Below, one piece after another: positions 9,327 through 17,907 of a stretch of DNA of 64,000 nt. The notes under the pieces were generated by a model. That model did not search any database and was not told the origin of the DNA. It worked only from the letters and a program-made list of their open reading frames with translations. The translations under genes were made by a program, and so were the position numbers. Origin of the DNA: Dysgonomonadaceae bacterium zrk40 (lineage in GTDB: Bacteria > Bacteroidota > Bacteroidia > Bacteroidales > Dysgonomonadaceae); NCBI GenBank assembly GCA_016916535.1, contig CP070276.1, positions 682,001 through 746,000 on the forward strand, given 5' to 3'. Every line of letters starts with the position of its first letter. Positions within the stretch are counted from its first letter, which is position 1.

Positions 9327-10178
9327 ATGTTCCAGTCGCAAAGTAAATATAAGTTATTTTCTTATTCATTTCTTTTCGAAAAAATAATCAGCCCATTTGT
9401 TGATCTGATTAGTGACTTTATATCGATAGAAGATGGCGATAATTGGGAAATTATCACTGCAATAGACTTTACTAATATAAATGAGGAATTAGCAAAGGAA
9501 ATAGGTAATCTAAAAAGTAGAAATAACAAATTTAAAGAAGAACAACAAAAATGTGATGGAGGAACAGATGAATGTAAGGAAGCCTTACAAAAGGAAAAGG
9601 ACGAGATAGAAACGGAACGTGAGAGGCTGAAAAGAAGGGGTTATGAAACGATAAACAAAGTTTTCATAGATAAAATCTTTGCCTCAGAAAATTTTTTGCT
9701 CTATCATAGAGCAAAAATAGTTTTTATTGACAAAAGAAATAAGTATATCATCGCAAAGAATGATAACATATTAAGTGTTTTCCAGACAGTATTAATAAAA
9801 TCCCAATTAATTACCCAGCTTCTTGCTCATGTCAATAAGAGAGGTACTGTTAACTTTGGTGTACTTTCAAGTTTCGACAATAAGAATTTATATGAATCGG
9901 CTATCAATATAGACGAAATTAAAGGATTGACATGTCCAGTAATAAATTTATCCTACATTAAAGAGGATTTCAACAAAACTCCCATTGAGGGTGATGATAT
10001 ATGGATGTCCGAGATATTCCTTGAGGAATTCCTATTACCAGAAGTATATTCTCATAACAAGAACTATTTTATTCTCCAAGAGAAAGAAAAAAAATCCGGT
10101 GTAATTGTCGGTAATATTTGCTTTTTCTATGATAGTAATTCAATATCCTTAATTAAAGAGGATGTATATATTAATTAA
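9327..10178 (+). CDS. Coiled-coil protein of defence locus, C-terminus possibly cut by IS21, 283 aa
   Basis: I do not recognise this protein. Residues ~50-105 are strongly charged and heptad-like (NEELAKEIGNLKSRNNKF, then KEKDEIETERERLKRR), indicating a coiled coil that contains the only two nearby cysteines. The remainder looks alpha/beta. The stop codon falls exactly where the IS21 element begins, so the stop may be created by the insertion. A reading frame without a start resumes on the far side of the IS at 12689. The two may be halves of one ~600-residue protein, or two truncated genes. Confidence 0.6.
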   Translation: MFQSQSKYKLFSYSFLFEKIISPFVDLISDFISIEDGDNWEIITAIDFTNINEELAKEIGNLKSRNNKFKEEQQKCDGGTDECKEALQKEKDEIETERERLKRRGYETINKVFIDKIFASENFLLYHRAKIVFIDKRNKYIIAKNDNILSVFQTVLIKSQLITQLLAHVNKRGTVNFGVLSSFDNKNLYESAINIDEIKGLTCPVINLSYIKEDFNKTPIEGDDIWMSEIFLEEFLLPEVYSHNKNYFILQEKEKKSGVIVGNICFFYDSNSISLIKEDVYIN

Positions 10179-10258
10179 AAAGTACCCCACATTTCAATTT
10201 AAAAGTATACCACTTACAACTATGAATGGATTTTATCCGTTCTTAACAAATGATAAGT

Positions 10259-11836
10259 ATGTATACAAAACAGGAAATCATTATTAGCAGCTATCGTGAT
10301 GGTAAAAGCCAGCGTACTATAGCCCGCGAACTGCAGATCAGTCGTAAGACTGTCAATAAGTACATTCAGGAGTATGAAGCAACTTTAGAATCCTCTGATT
10401 GCAAAGAGACAGCCGGTGCATTATTTTTATCCGGCAATCCAGTCTATAAGATGACTGTACCCCGCGGTAAACTAAAGCTTACAAACGATGTGCAAGAGTT
10501 TATAGATAAACTGCTTTCTAAAAACAAAGAGAAGCTTGAGCAGGGATTGCAAAAGCAGCTGATGAAAAAGAAAGACATCCATGATGCACTGCTTGATCAT
10601 GGTTTTGATGTAGGATACACCACGCTGTGCAACTACATAAGGCTTAAAGAGAAGCAGCAGTCATCTAAAGAGGCATATATCCGTCAGGCTTATGCACCTG
10701 GTGATATATGTGAATTTGACTGGGGTGAGATTAAACTTTTGATTGGTGGTAAACGCACAAGCTTACAACTTGCTGTTTTCACCAGTGCCTACAGTAACTG
10801 GCGGTATGCTTTTATCTATAATCGTCAGGATACACTCGCGTTTATGGAAGCTCATACACGCTTCTTTGAGAAGATTGGCGGTGTATACCGTGAGATGGTT
10901 TATGATAATATGCGGGTTGCAGTAGCAAGGTTTGCAGGTAATCATGAGAAAGAGCCCACTCGCGCTTTACTGGAGCTTAGAGGTCATTATCAGTTTACTC
11001 ACCGCTTTACCAACTTCTATCGCGGGAATGAGAAAGGTCACGTAGAGCGCAGCGTGGAGTACGTGCGCCGTAAAGCCTTTGCTCCCAAAGATGATTTTAA
11101 CTCTGCCCATGAAGCTCAACGGTGGCTTGATTCCACTTTAGAGAGGCTTAACGGGGTTAAACAGCAGGGTACGGGCAAGAGTGCCAATATGCTTCTGGAG
11201 GAAGAGAGAAGAGTTCTGGGCAAACATCCGGTATCAGTGATGATTTGCAGTGAACAGATCCAGCTAAGAGCAGATAAATATGCAACCGTCAGCCATCAGG
11301 GCAACCGTTACTCTGTACCCGATCATCTGGTAGGCCTGTTTGTTGATGTGAGCATCAGAAGCAGAGAGGTATATATCTTCTTTGAAAATAAACGGGTTGC
11401 CATTCATTCCCGTAGCTACAAGCCTCATGACTGGGTAATTGATATAGAACATTACCTTGGCACATTCAAGAAAAAGCCGGGAGCTCTTGCCGGAAGCAAG
11501 GCTCTGGCAGACAATAATTATCTGAGAGATCTTTATCTCAACTTCTTCCAGGATGAGCCTCGTGAGTTTATTGAACTGTTATCTTACTGCCGTGAACAGA
11601 TGGTTAGTGAAGAGAAGCTGGAAGAATCAGTAAAGCGATTACTTGGCACCTGTGCTGACAATGTTACTGTCGAGAGGCTGCTAGCTCTTATTGGTAACAA
11701 GCATCCTGTAACACCAATAACAGAGACCACAGATAATATAGCCATTAAAGCTAAAGAACAACTAACCTGGATTACCCAATTAATGCATCAAACAAACAAC
11801 AATGGACAATATAAATCAGCAAATAGCAGAATATAG
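10259..11836 (+). CDS. istA: IS21 transposase IstA
   Basis: This is the DDE recombinase of IS21. The N-terminus holds a helix-turn-helix (SQRTIARELQISRKTVNKYI) for end recognition. The catalytic core shows EFDWGEIKL (first Asp), MVYDNMRVAV (second Asp) and GNEKGHVERSVEY (Glu). The length of about 525 residues is normal. The ATG at 10259 fits the family N-terminus better than the one three codons upstream. Intact, so probably functional with IstB. Confidence 0.92.
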   Translation: MYTKQEIIISSYRDGKSQRTIARELQISRKTVNKYIQEYEATLESSDCKETAGALFLSGNPVYKMTVPRGKLKLTNDVQEFIDKLLSKNKEKLEQGLQKQLMKKKDIHDALLDHGFDVGYTTLCNYIRLKEKQQSSKEAYIRQAYAPGDICEFDWGEIKLLIGGKRTSLQLAVFTSAYSNWRYAFIYNRQDTLAFMEAHTRFFEKIGGVYREMVYDNMRVAVARFAGNHEKEPTRALLELRGHYQFTHRFTNFYRGNEKGHVERSVEYVRRKAFAPKDDFNSAHEAQRWLDSTLERLNGVKQQGTGKSANMLLEEERRVLGKHPVSVMICSEQIQLRADKYATVSHQGNRYSVPDHLVGLFVDVSIRSREVYIFFENKRVAIHSRSYKPHDWVIDIEHYLGTFKKKPGALAGSKALADNNYLRDLYLNFFQDEPREFIELLSYCREQMVSEEKLEESVKRLLGTCADNVTVERLLALIGNKHPVTPITETTDNIAIKAKEQLTWITQLMHQTNNNGQYKSANSRI

Positions 11837-12557
11837 CAAAGCTCTCAGACTGCCTGTTTTCAGACGAGATTACAAAGAGCTTGCAGCAGAGGCTGCTAAA
11901 GAGAGGATCGATTATGAAGAGTACCTTCTAAGACTCATGGAACGTGAGTGGGAAGTTAAGCAGGAGAACCGTAAAAAAGCTCAGATAAGGAATGCCAGGT
12001 TCCCTTCCAAAATGTATCTGACTAACCTTGAGCGAGATCAATTGCCACAGGGTGCAAAGGAAAAACTGCCTCTGCTTGAAAGACTGGATTTTATAGCATC
12101 ATCACAAAATGTGATACTATCCGGTAACCCGGGTACAGGCAAAACACACATAGCGATAGGGATTGGACTTAAAGCCTGTATGCAGGGATACAAAGTATTG
12201 TTTACAACCGTACACAGACTACTGACTCAATTACGTGAATCGCAGTCCCAAAAGACTTTAAAACAGGTTGAAAATCAATTTGAAAAGTATGATCTGGTAA
12301 TATGTGATGAGTTTGGATATGTATCTTTCGATAAGCAGGGAGCAGAGTTGCTGTTTAATCACCTCTCTTTAAGAGCAGGAAGAAAATCAACCATCATAAC
12401 AACAAACCTTGGCTTTGACCGGTGGGAAGAGATCTTTGGAGACCCAGTACTTACAGCTGCTCTTGTAGACAGGCTAACCCACAAAGCACATCTTGTAAAT
12501 ATGAATGGTGAATCGTACAGATTAAAGGAAACTAAAAAAATGATGAATGAAAAATGA
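11802..12557 (+). CDS. istB: IS21 helper ATPase IstB
   Basis: This is a DnaC/DnaA-like AAA+ ATPase that selects the target DNA and activates IstA. Walker A is GNPGTGKTHIA and Walker B is LVICDEFGYV. The 251-residue length is normal. It starts 35 bp inside istA in another frame, which suggests coupled translation. Confidence 0.92.
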   Translation: MDNINQQIAEYSKALRLPVFRRDYKELAAEAAKERIDYEEYLLRLMEREWEVKQENRKKAQIRNARFPSKMYLTNLERDQLPQGAKEKLPLLERLDFIASSQNVILSGNPGTGKTHIAIGIGLKACMQGYKVLFTTVHRLLTQLRESQSQKTLKQVENQFEKYDLVICDEFGYVSFDKQGAELLFNHLSLRAGRKSTIITTNLGFDRWEEIFGDPVLTAALVDRLTHKAHLVNMNGESYRLKETKKMMNEK

Positions 12558-12581
12558 AAATAACAGTCAGAATAAGAACGC

Positions 12582-12625
12582 CTGTTTCCCTGTTGTTGGC
12601 GGTACCGCCAACAACAGGGAAACAG
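12582..12625. terminator. Perfect 44-bp palindrome downstream of istB
   Basis: The left arm begins CTGTTTCCCTGTTG and its exact reverse complement ends at 12625, 22 bp per arm with no unpaired centre. It lies 25 bp after the istB stop, inside the element. As RNA it would form a very stable hairpin and could stop transcripts from either side, but no T-run follows, so it is not a textbook intrinsic terminator. Confidence 0.5.
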
Positions 12626-12688
12626 ACTTGGAGATTAATTTAAAATGGTATACTTTTGGATTGAAATACCGGTATACTTTTGGGGTGA

Positions 12689-13639
12689 AATAAACAAGAG
12701 GAACGGATAGTTGACTATTATTGGCATCTATTAAAAAATAATCTATACAGGCTACCTTCGCAACCTAATGGAGACAAACTGCCATTAGTTAAAGAGTTCA
12801 ATGAGGAAGTAAAAAAAGAAGATTTTGCATACTTACTCTCAAACTTAAAAAAAAATCTATACGTAGAGGATATTGACATCCCTGTTGCATATCAGAAGTA
12901 TTTCGAAGCCATTTTTAAACTCGATAAATTAAAGCATTTATCTGGTTATGAACTGTACTTGCCTTATAAATCAAATCGGGAATCATCCATTGTCGGTATT
13001 TATCATACTGACAGGAAGCCGTCGGAGACACATTATAATTTAGTTCATTGGATTAGTAGTCACGAAGAAAAAAACAAGATATATGAATTTTCAAATGAAA
13101 AACCCGATGTGAAAAAGAAGAAATTAATCTATGTTTTGAAACCGGAAATTAGTTTCTATTTCAGATATAAATATTTTGAAGACTTTTTTGAAGAGATATT
13201 AAAAGAATCAGGACTTAACTATATCTCAAATTATAAGGTTAAATACAAATCTAATGATAACGAAGCAGAATTCGATTTTATAATAAAAACAGATCAGAAG
13301 ATTTACGTAATAGAGTTAAAAACAACGTTACGAAACGAGGAAATAGCCAAATACGAGAAAAAGTGTATGAAATTGATGCAAGAATTACCAACCATTCAAG
13401 ATAATCTGGAATTTCTTATCATCGGATCATTGAGTGACGAAAATTGTGAAACGTATAGATATTATATAGAAGAAGGAAAAAAGCAATATCAAGATTACAA
13501 TTCTAAACGGGAAGAAGTGAGTATAGTACCTTATAGGTTTACAATTCCCATTAGGTCATCTTCAGATAAAAAACTTGTATGTATCGCAGAGCCATCATTT
13601 GAAAGATTAAAGAGTATTATAGACGAAATATGTGTATAG
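12689..13639 (+). CDS. PD-(D/E)XK-like nuclease protein, N-terminus lost to IS21
   Basis: The frame is open from the IS21 edge with no ATG in its first ~90 codons; the TTG at 12959 is unlikely to be the true start. The C-terminal half contains EAEFDFIIKTDQKIYVIELK, matching the E...D...ExK core of the PD-(D/E)XK nuclease fold, so DNA cleavage is plausible. The N-terminal part is unrecognised. The gene overlaps the following adenine methyltransferase by 10 bp, suggesting a coupled nuclease and methylase pair like a restriction-modification system. The visible remnant probably is not expressed normally, because its original start and promoter lie beyond the insertion or are deleted. Confidence 0.6.
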   Translation, partial: NKQEERIVDYYWHLLKNNLYRLPSQPNGDKLPLVKEFNEEVKKEDFAYLLSNLKKNLYVEDIDIPVAYQKYFEAIFKLDKLKHLSGYELYLPYKSNRESSIVGIYHTDRKPSETHYNLVHWISSHEEKNKIYEFSNEKPDVKKKKLIYVLKPEISFYFRYKYFEDFFEEILKESGLNYISNYKVKYKSNDNEAEFDFIIKTDQKIYVIELKTTLRNEEIAKYEKKCMKLMQELPTIQDNLEFLIIGSLSDENCETYRYYIEEGKKQYQDYNSKREEVSIVPYRFTIPIRSSSDKKLVCIAEPSFERLKSIIDEICV

Positions 13640-14688
13640 AACGACAACTCCCTGTAACCAGATATTATGGTTCAAAGCGTAAATTAATAAAAAAGATATG
13701 GGAGGTATTTGATGAGCTCCACCTTCAATTTGGCTCTGTGTTAGATGTCTTTGGAGGATCAGGAGTGTTTTCATACTCTTCAAAATGTTGTAATAAAGAT
13801 GTTACTTATAACGATATATTTACATTTAACTACTATATCGGAAAGGCTCTGTTAAGCAACTTTGCCTCTCCAATCGATCCGAATAGGATTTTGAATTTAT
13901 TGAATGAACATGAAGGTATTTTATATAGGAATACAATAGAGGAAAATTATAGGGATGTCTACTTTTTGGATGAAGAAAATCATTTAATAGATGTCATAGT
14001 CCAGAATATTGACATAGAGTTTGATAATGAGTTCGAAAAGGCATCAGCTTTTTATGTTCTATTTCAAACTTGTTTAATAAAAAGACCATTTAATTTATTC
14101 CATAGAAAGAATCTCTCTTTAAGGACGAATCATATAACGTCGAATTTCGGTAATAAGATAACATGGGAAAAAAGTTTCCATGAATTATTCGAGCAATTCA
14201 TCAAAGAACTGCAAGAGGTTCAATTTAATAATAGAAGAATCAATAATATTACGAACACGTCCGCTTTGAATTGTAATGTTGAAGCTGATTTGGTTTATAT
14301 TGACCCTCCATATTTCAATTCCAAAGGCTCACACATTTCTTATCACTCTCGGTATCATTTTCTGGAAGGGTTGACTAATTATAATGAGTTGGAGGATTTT
14401 ATCTCTTTAGAGAAGAATAATAAAGAGATTCAGATTAATCATTCAAAAGAATTTGAATCCAGATCGAACTTTTGCGACGATATGAGGCAGTTGCTTTCTA
14501 AGCACATCAATTCTATAATTGTGATCTCATACCGGGATAGTGGCTATCCGTCAATTGAAGAAATAAAAAAGATTTTATCAGAATTCAAACCGGAAGAGAA
14601 TATTCATAGTATAAATCTTGGAGAGTATTCTTATGCTTTAAATAGAAGTAGGATTAAAGCTAATGAGTATTTAATTATCGGTCGATAA
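13630..14688 (+). CDS. D12-class (Dam-like) DNA N6-adenine methyltransferase, 352 aa
   Basis: The protein transfers methyl from S-adenosylmethionine to adenine in DNA. The N-terminal TRYYGSKRKLI and SAM motif VLDVFGGSGVF are characteristic of the D12/DpnM-Dam class, and catalytic motif IV is VYIDPPYF. The length is somewhat longer than Dam (~280), with an insertion between the motifs that probably reads the target. The start overlaps the upstream nuclease-like frame by 10 bp. The inferred role is self-DNA protection for that nuclease or an accessory of the defence locus. Only 13 bp separate its stop from the left end of the nested IS. Confidence 0.85.
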   Translation: MCIERQLPVTRYYGSKRKLIKKIWEVFDELHLQFGSVLDVFGGSGVFSYSSKCCNKDVTYNDIFTFNYYIGKALLSNFASPIDPNRILNLLNEHEGILYRNTIEENYRDVYFLDEENHLIDVIVQNIDIEFDNEFEKASAFYVLFQTCLIKRPFNLFHRKNLSLRTNHITSNFGNKITWEKSFHELFEQFIKELQEVQFNNRRINNITNTSALNCNVEADLVYIDPPYFNSKGSHISYHSRYHFLEGLTNYNELEDFISLEKNNKEIQINHSKEFESRSNFCDDMRQLLSKHINSIIVISYRDSGYPSIEEIKKILSEFKPEENIHSINLGEYSYALNRSRIKANEYLIIGR

Positions 14689-14812
14689 TATTGCATGTAT
14701 TTAGGGTCTGCTGAATAATAGATATCTATGCTGAAAATCAGTAAATTAAACGATATAAAATTTGCATAACTGCAAGAAATTGAGTATTTTTACTTCATAA
14801 ACCTTGCATTTT

Positions 14813-15265
14813 ATGATACGATACAAGAGCTCCAGACAGCTTTCAATTTCAGAGTTCAAGATGCCTTTTGAGGCAAAACTGGATGAGAATAACCGGTGGG
14901 TTGTCCTTTCAAAAATAGTTCCCTGGGAAGAGTTCGCCCGGCTTTATTACAAGAACTTCAAAAGCAACCGTGGTGCACCCACGAAGGATGCCAGACTTGT
15001 GCTTGGAGTGATTATCATCAAGCACATCATGAAGAGTGACGACCGTGGAGTGATAGAGATGATACAGGAGAACCCCTATATGCAGTATTTTCTTGGGCTT
15101 GAGGCCTTCACTTATGAACAGGTGATGACACCGTCACTGCTGGTATCCATCAGAAAGCGAATCGATCTTGATGTCTTTGAATCATTGACGGACGATTTAA
15201 TAAGAAAAGGGTTGAAGCTGAAAGCCGGGACAAAACAAGAAAAGGCTGACACGGTTACGAAGGAT
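14813..15265 (+). pseudogene. IS1182/IS5-like transposase, fragment 1 (N-terminus)
   Basis: This fragment is the N-terminal domain typical of these transposases (GAPTKDARLVLGVIIIKHI, then ENPYMQYFLGL). The ATG at 14813 is preferred to an upstream TTG at 14804. It is cut at 15265 by IS66 copy 1. The last codons read TVTKD and continue in frame with EEDDNDDDP at 17908 once the insertion is removed. Confidence 0.85.
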
Positions 15266-15337
15266 GTAAGCCCCCGATAAAATACCCATTTTAGCGAAAA
15301 TGGTTTTTTCCGATCTTTGCCTGCAAACCTATTTTCT

Positions 15338-15715
15338 ATGAAGCCTGTAAGCAAAGAAGAATTCCTGGCGATACTGGAACGCCAACAGAAGAGCGGGTTA
15401 AGCATCAAGGACTTTTGTGCGAACGAGTCCTATACGGTCTCAAGCTTCCACTACTGGAAAACCAAGTTCGGACTCACCCGGCCCTATAACAATCATGCGC
15501 CGGATGCACCCACGGACATGCTGGCACCAATCAACTTAAACCTACCCATAAAAGCCCCTGTATCCTCGCCGGCCTCATCACCACGCAGCAGTCAGGGAGA
15601 GATCAGGATCAAGCTCCCGGGAGGTATCCAGGTCAGTTTCATTGGCAGTGCCCAGACAGAGATCGCTATCAATTTACTGAATCAAATCTGCTCACGCCAT
15701 GTTCTGCCTGAATGA
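15338..15715 (+). CDS. tnpA: IS66 accessory protein TnpA
   Basis: This is a small IS66 Orf1-type protein. The N-terminal KEEFLAILERQQKSGLSIKD and YTVSSFHYWKTKFGL form the expected helix-turn-helix. Start taken at the second Met (15338), which fits the family; an upstream Met at 15317 is possible. Its end overlaps tnpB by 17 bp. Confidence 0.85.
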   Translation: MKPVSKEEFLAILERQQKSGLSIKDFCANESYTVSSFHYWKTKFGLTRPYNNHAPDAPTDMLAPINLNLPIKAPVSSPASSPRSSQGEIRIKLPGGIQVSFIGSAQTEIAINLLNQICSRHVLPE

Positions 15716-16058
15716 TAATATGCGCTACTTCCTGTGTCCTGGGAAGACAGACATGCGAAAAGGGATGAACTCGCTCTGTGGTGTGGTTCAAAACCTGATG
15801 GGATATGATGTGCGCATGGGTGATGTCTTCATCTTCATCAATCGAAACCGTACAACCATGAAGCTTTTGCATGCAGAAGATGGAGGGTTGGTTCTGTACA
15901 TGAAAAGGCTCGAGGAAGGCACCTTCCGCATTCCCGCGTACGATGAGAAGAGTCGTTCCTATCCCATGCAGTGGCGTGATCTGGTGATGATGGTAGAAGG
16001 GATACAGGATGATCCGGGCAGCCGGTTGAAGAGGCTCAAAGCGATGAGAAACGGGTAG
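15699..16058 (+). CDS. tnpB: IS66 accessory protein TnpB
   Basis: This is the IS66 Orf2 family protein of about 119 residues, required with TnpC for transposition. The motif CPGKTDMRKGMNSL and the core GDVFIFINRNRTTMKLL are diagnostic. It overlaps tnpA in another frame, consistent with coupled translation. Confidence 0.93.
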   Translation: MFCLNDNMRYFLCPGKTDMRKGMNSLCGVVQNLMGYDVRMGDVFIFINRNRTTMKLLHAEDGGLVLYMKRLEEGTFRIPAYDEKSRSYPMQWRDLVMMVEGIQDDPGSRLKRLKAMRNG

Positions 16059-16153
16059 TAAAAATAATCAGAAAAAGAGTGAAAATAATCTCCTGAAAGC
16101 TTGTCCAGATCAGGGTTTTTTATTATTTTTATGACTGAATAAAAGCCCGGTAA

Positions 16154-17731
16154 ATGGACCAGATGCAAGCCTTAGAACTCCTCATACAATCGCAGGCGGA
16201 ACAAATCCGTCAGCTCACTGAGGCTAACGCGAAGCTATCTGAACAGCTCACCGGGATGCAGCAGCGGATGGATAAGCTGCTGGCACAGATCGCCTGGTTC
16301 ACCCGGCAGTTCTACGGTCGTAAAAGCGAGAAACTCTCGCACCTGGATCCGGGCCAGCTCTCCCTGTTTGAAACGATTGCAGACGAAGAGGAAAGGCTTG
16401 CTGAGATCGAAGCGGCCCGTGCTACTGCCGAGAAGCAGATAGAAGAGCAGGCTCCCGCCAGGAAGAAAGAGAGATCCAACCGCAAGATGTTGGAGGGTCT
16501 GCCCGTGGTGGAGGTTGTGCTGGAACCGGAAGAACTTGATCTGAACAAGTACAAGCGTATCGGTGAGGAACGTACCCGTACACTTGAGTTTGAACCCGGG
16601 AAGCTGTACGTGAAAGAGCTTGTACGCCCCAAGTACGCTTTAAAAGACAACACTGCCCTGACGGTTGATGGCACAACCGGTGTGATCATCGCCCCGCTCC
16701 CGTTACTGCCCATATACAAGGGACTTCCCGGTGCCAGTCTTCTCGCTGAGATCCTGCTCCAGAAGTATGTGTATCATCTCCCCTTTTACCGCCAGGTGCA
16801 GCAGTTGGGGCATCTGGGGGTGAAGATACCGGAGAATACGATCTCCGGCTGGTTCAAACCGGCCTGTGAGCTCCTGAAGCCGCTCTACGAGGTACTGAAG
16901 AAAGAGTGTATTGATACTGATTACCTCCAGGTGGATGAAACCACACTTCCGGTGATCAACAAGGAAAGTCACAAGGCAAAGAAAGAATACTTGTGGATGG
17001 TGAGAGCGGTCATGAAGAAACTGGTTTTCTTTTATTACAACGATGGTTCCAGGTCACAACAAACCGTGGGTACCCTGCTGAAATCCTTTACCGGTTACCT
17101 GCAAAGTGACGGGTGGCAAGCCTACAATGTCTTTGACAAGGAGGATCAGGTGTGTCTCGTTGGCTGCATGGTCCACATAAGGCGCTATTACGAGAAGGCC
17201 CTGAATGAGAATAAAGCACTGGCAGAACATGCCCTGAAAGAGATCCAGCAGCTGTACCGGATAGAGAGGATGGCTGACGAGCGAAACCTCACGTTCGAGG
17301 CACGGGCCAAACTCAGGGAGGAACTTGCAGCTCCTATCATGAAGTCGCTTGAAGCCTGGATGGAGAAAACCTACCCGAAGGTCCTTCCCCAGAGCCTTAT
17401 CGGTGAAGCCATCGGTTACTCCTACTCACTTTGGCCTCGAATGAAAAATTACCTGCTGGATGGCAGGCTGAAACTCGACAACAACATGGCTGAAAATGCC
17501 ATCCGCCCCATTGCCCTGTCTCGAAAGAACTTCATGTTCTGTGGCAACCACGAGGCAGCCGGGAACACGGCCATCATCTGTTCCCTGTTGACCTCATGCA
17601 AGGAGCAGGGGGTGAATCCCCGAGAGTGGCTCATCGATGTGATAGGCAAGATGCCTTATTACCAGAAACCGGGGAATGATGAAAACCTGAAGAAGCTTTT
17701 GCCGAATTACTGGAAAAACAAAGGAAACTAG
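16154..17731 (+). CDS. tnpC: IS66 transposase TnpC
   Basis: This is the DDE transposase of IS66, 525 residues. An N-terminal leucine-zipper-like coiled coil (residues ~1-55) is followed by a zinc-finger-less linker and the catalytic core with YLQVDETTLPV, then LQSDGWQAYN and the C-terminal LDNNMAENAIRPIALSRKN. The 95-bp gap after tnpB is usual. The protein is identical to that of the copy at 21195-22772. Confidence 0.95.
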   Translation: MDQMQALELLIQSQAEQIRQLTEANAKLSEQLTGMQQRMDKLLAQIAWFTRQFYGRKSEKLSHLDPGQLSLFETIADEEERLAEIEAARATAEKQIEEQAPARKKERSNRKMLEGLPVVEVVLEPEELDLNKYKRIGEERTRTLEFEPGKLYVKELVRPKYALKDNTALTVDGTTGVIIAPLPLLPIYKGLPGASLLAEILLQKYVYHLPFYRQVQQLGHLGVKIPENTISGWFKPACELLKPLYEVLKKECIDTDYLQVDETTLPVINKESHKAKKEYLWMVRAVMKKLVFFYYNDGSRSQQTVGTLLKSFTGYLQSDGWQAYNVFDKEDQVCLVGCMVHIRRYYEKALNENKALAEHALKEIQQLYRIERMADERNLTFEARAKLREELAAPIMKSLEAWMEKTYPKVLPQSLIGEAIGYSYSLWPRMKNYLLDGRLKLDNNMAENAIRPIALSRKNFMFCGNHEAAGNTAIICSLLTSCKEQGVNPREWLIDVIGKMPYYQKPGNDENLKKLLPNYWKNKGN

Positions 17732-17899
17732 CGAATCTCTAGTCAAAATCTAATAATGCTCTAATAAATGCCTATAGGCACTCTAATAATACGCTAACAA
17801 TTTACTAGAGAACCCGCAGTTGTCGGAATGAATAATCTGATCAAATCCGTGGGTGCATATGCTCCGGAATAATCAAGAGGCAGTTGCTCGGGTGCTTAC
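17732..17899 (+). other. IS66 copy 1, non-coding right end
   Basis: These 168 bp between tnpC and the right terminal repeat hold TGCCTATAGGCA, a short palindrome, in AT-rich sequence. No gene is visible. The same segment occurs inverted at 21027-21194. Confidence 0.7.
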
Positions 17900-17907
17900 C
17901 GAAGGAT

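Larger units (their letters stand above)
10180..12688 (+). mobile_element. IS21-family element, copy 1
   Basis: The element carries istA and istB overlapping by 35 bp, as usual for IS21. Both ends have related inverted sequences: AAAAGTATACC and ATTTCAAT blocks on the left are mirrored by GGTATACTTTT and ATTGAAAT on the right, giving the multiple terminal repeats typical of the family. Exact ends are uncertain by several bases and I find no convincing target duplication, so an adjacent deletion or drift is possible. It sits inside the defence locus and probably broke a gene. It is clearly different in sequence from the IS21 element at 18187-20753. Confidence 0.85.
15266..17899 (+). mobile_element. 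IS66-family element, copy 1
   Basis: The element is 2634 bp. It begins GTAAGCCCCCGA and ends with the complement of GTAAGCACCCGA, the terminal motif of IS66. It is flanked by a perfect 8-bp target duplication CGAAGGAT (15258-15265 and 17900-17907). It carries tnpA, tnpB and tnpC in the usual order. The same element recurs in opposite orientation at 21027-23660. Confidence 0.96.

Noticed and set aside
12959-13639. Frame starting at TTG as an intact gene
   Set aside because: The frame is open back to the IS21 edge and the N-terminal sequence continues smoothly, so the TTG is an internal codon of a truncated gene.
1-14688. Complete BREX or DISARM system
   Set aside because: Marker genes (pglZ, brxL, drmA, drmB, drmC) are not seen; only the helicase and methylase resemble parts of DISARM and one ATPase resembles BrxD.
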